This document shows positions 63,822 through 64,000 of a DNA stretch of 64,000 nucleotides, piece by piece; the stretch's first letter is position 1, and each line of letters starts with the position of its first letter. A program made the position numbers and the translations under genes. The DNA is from Opitutia bacterium UBA7876 (GTDB lineage: Bacteria > Verrucomicrobiota > Verrucomicrobiia > Opitutales > Seribacteraceae). The stretch covers positions 1 through 64,000 of the forward strand of contig DLRY01000023.1 of assembly GCA_002500665.1 (NCBI GenBank). Direction: 5' to 3'. The notes below the pieces were generated by a model that was not told where the DNA came from, searched no databases, and saw only the letters and a list, made by a program, of their open reading frames with translations.

Positions 63822-64000
63822 ATGAAACCTTACCTTACCAGCCTTCTTCTCTTTCTTCTTCCTTCGCTCCACGCAAAGCCCGATCACGAGATCTCCCTCG
63901 GAACGCTTCATGGCCAGTTGCGCTTCAGCCCGGAGGCCTTTGCCGTAAAGCCAGGGTCGACCGTAAGCCTGACCCTTGAGAACAGCGACGAGATGATCCA
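63822..64000 (+). CDS. Secreted azurin/cupredoxin-like protein, partial
   Basis: Only the first 59 codons are in the window. Signal peptide MKPYLTSLLLFLLPSLHA, then LGTLHGQLRFSPEAFAVKPGSTVSLTLENSDEM, which resembles the start of the plastocyanin/azurin domain found at the ends of large PVC heme and sugar-oxidation proteins. The copper ligands lie outside the window. GTGAGTGAAAG lies just before the ATG. Confidence 0.7.
   Translation, partial: MKPYLTSLLLFLLPSLHAKPDHEISLGTLHGQLRFSPEAFAVKPGSTVSLTLENSDEMI

Noticed and set aside
1..64000. CRISPR arrays, rRNA, tRNA and insertion sequences
   Set aside because: I found no regularly spaced repeats with spacers, no transposase frame with flanking inverted repeats, and no recognisable rRNA or tRNA in the intergenic stretches; short tRNA genes could be missed by eye.

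Overview
The window looks like chromosomal DNA of a flagellated member of the Verrucomicrobiota, probably near Opitutia/Puniceicoccales. Pointers are the 51-residue lysine/arginine-rich protein at 43365-43520, which I recognise as the Chlamydiae/Verrucomicrobia small basic protein, the DUF1080, ThuA, azurin-like and sorbosone-dehydrogenase-like secreted proteins typical of the PVC group, and an OleA/OleB pair. The rank below phylum is an inference.

Region 1 (1-15.4 kb) is a flagellin array, all on the minus strand. It holds six recognisable flagellins of 315, 326, 496, 325, 357 and 957 residues, two full-size but highly diverged flagellin paralogs (261 and 272 residues), and several broken flagellin relics. 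Five of the six recognisable flagellins carry the same leader design: a strong Shine-Dalgarno sequence and, 11-27 bases upstream of it, a perfect stem-loop whose stem differs in every gene but whose loop always shows GGA. That is the architecture of a CsrA (RsmA) binding site as known from the B. subtilis hag leader. A copy of the same leader at the left edge implies another flagellin just outside the window.

Region 2 (15.6-23.9 kb, plus strand) is the matching late flagellar block: an unknown protein coupled to a Maf-type flagellin glycosyltransferase, a 1268-residue FliD cap protein, a lipoprotein, FlgM, FliS and a FliT/FlgN-like chaperone. The 957-residue flagellin and the giant FliD both carry long insertions built from repeats resembling CBM5/12 carbohydrate-binding modules. 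This suggests a filament and tip that bind polysaccharide.

Region 3 (24-28 kb) has leuC-leuD, an ExbB/ExbD pair and a metallo-beta-lactamase-fold hydrolase. Region 4 (28.2-38.4 kb) is a lipopolysaccharide/surface-glycan locus: glycosyltransferase-like proteins, an asparagine-synthase homologue, an FkbM methyltransferase, a WaaE-like glycosyltransferase, a fused lipid A acyltransferase/heptosyltransferase, and a second heptosyltransferase.

Region 5 (38.5-46.2 kb) is housekeeping: serS, tilS, ftsH, the small basic protein, cutA, rpoZ, smpB, trmL and a glycosyltransferase. Region 6 (46.3-52.8 kb) encodes secreted catabolic proteins (DUF1080, beta-propeller, PhoD-like phosphatase, ThuA-like) and a leucine-rich-repeat protein.

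Region 7 (52.9-57.5 kb) is a tight operon of a CrtI-like oxidoreductase, fabZ, fabI, oleA and oleB. It looks like a long-chain hydrocarbon or related lipid pathway, but no oleC or oleD is present here. Region 8 (57.6-64 kb) has a small membrane protein, a XerC/D recombinase, a membrane protein, a YceI protein and a clear terminator. It ends with the sulfate-activation operon cysC-cysD-cysN, an unknown probable propeller protein, and the start of an azurin/cupredoxin-like secreted protein cut by the window edge.
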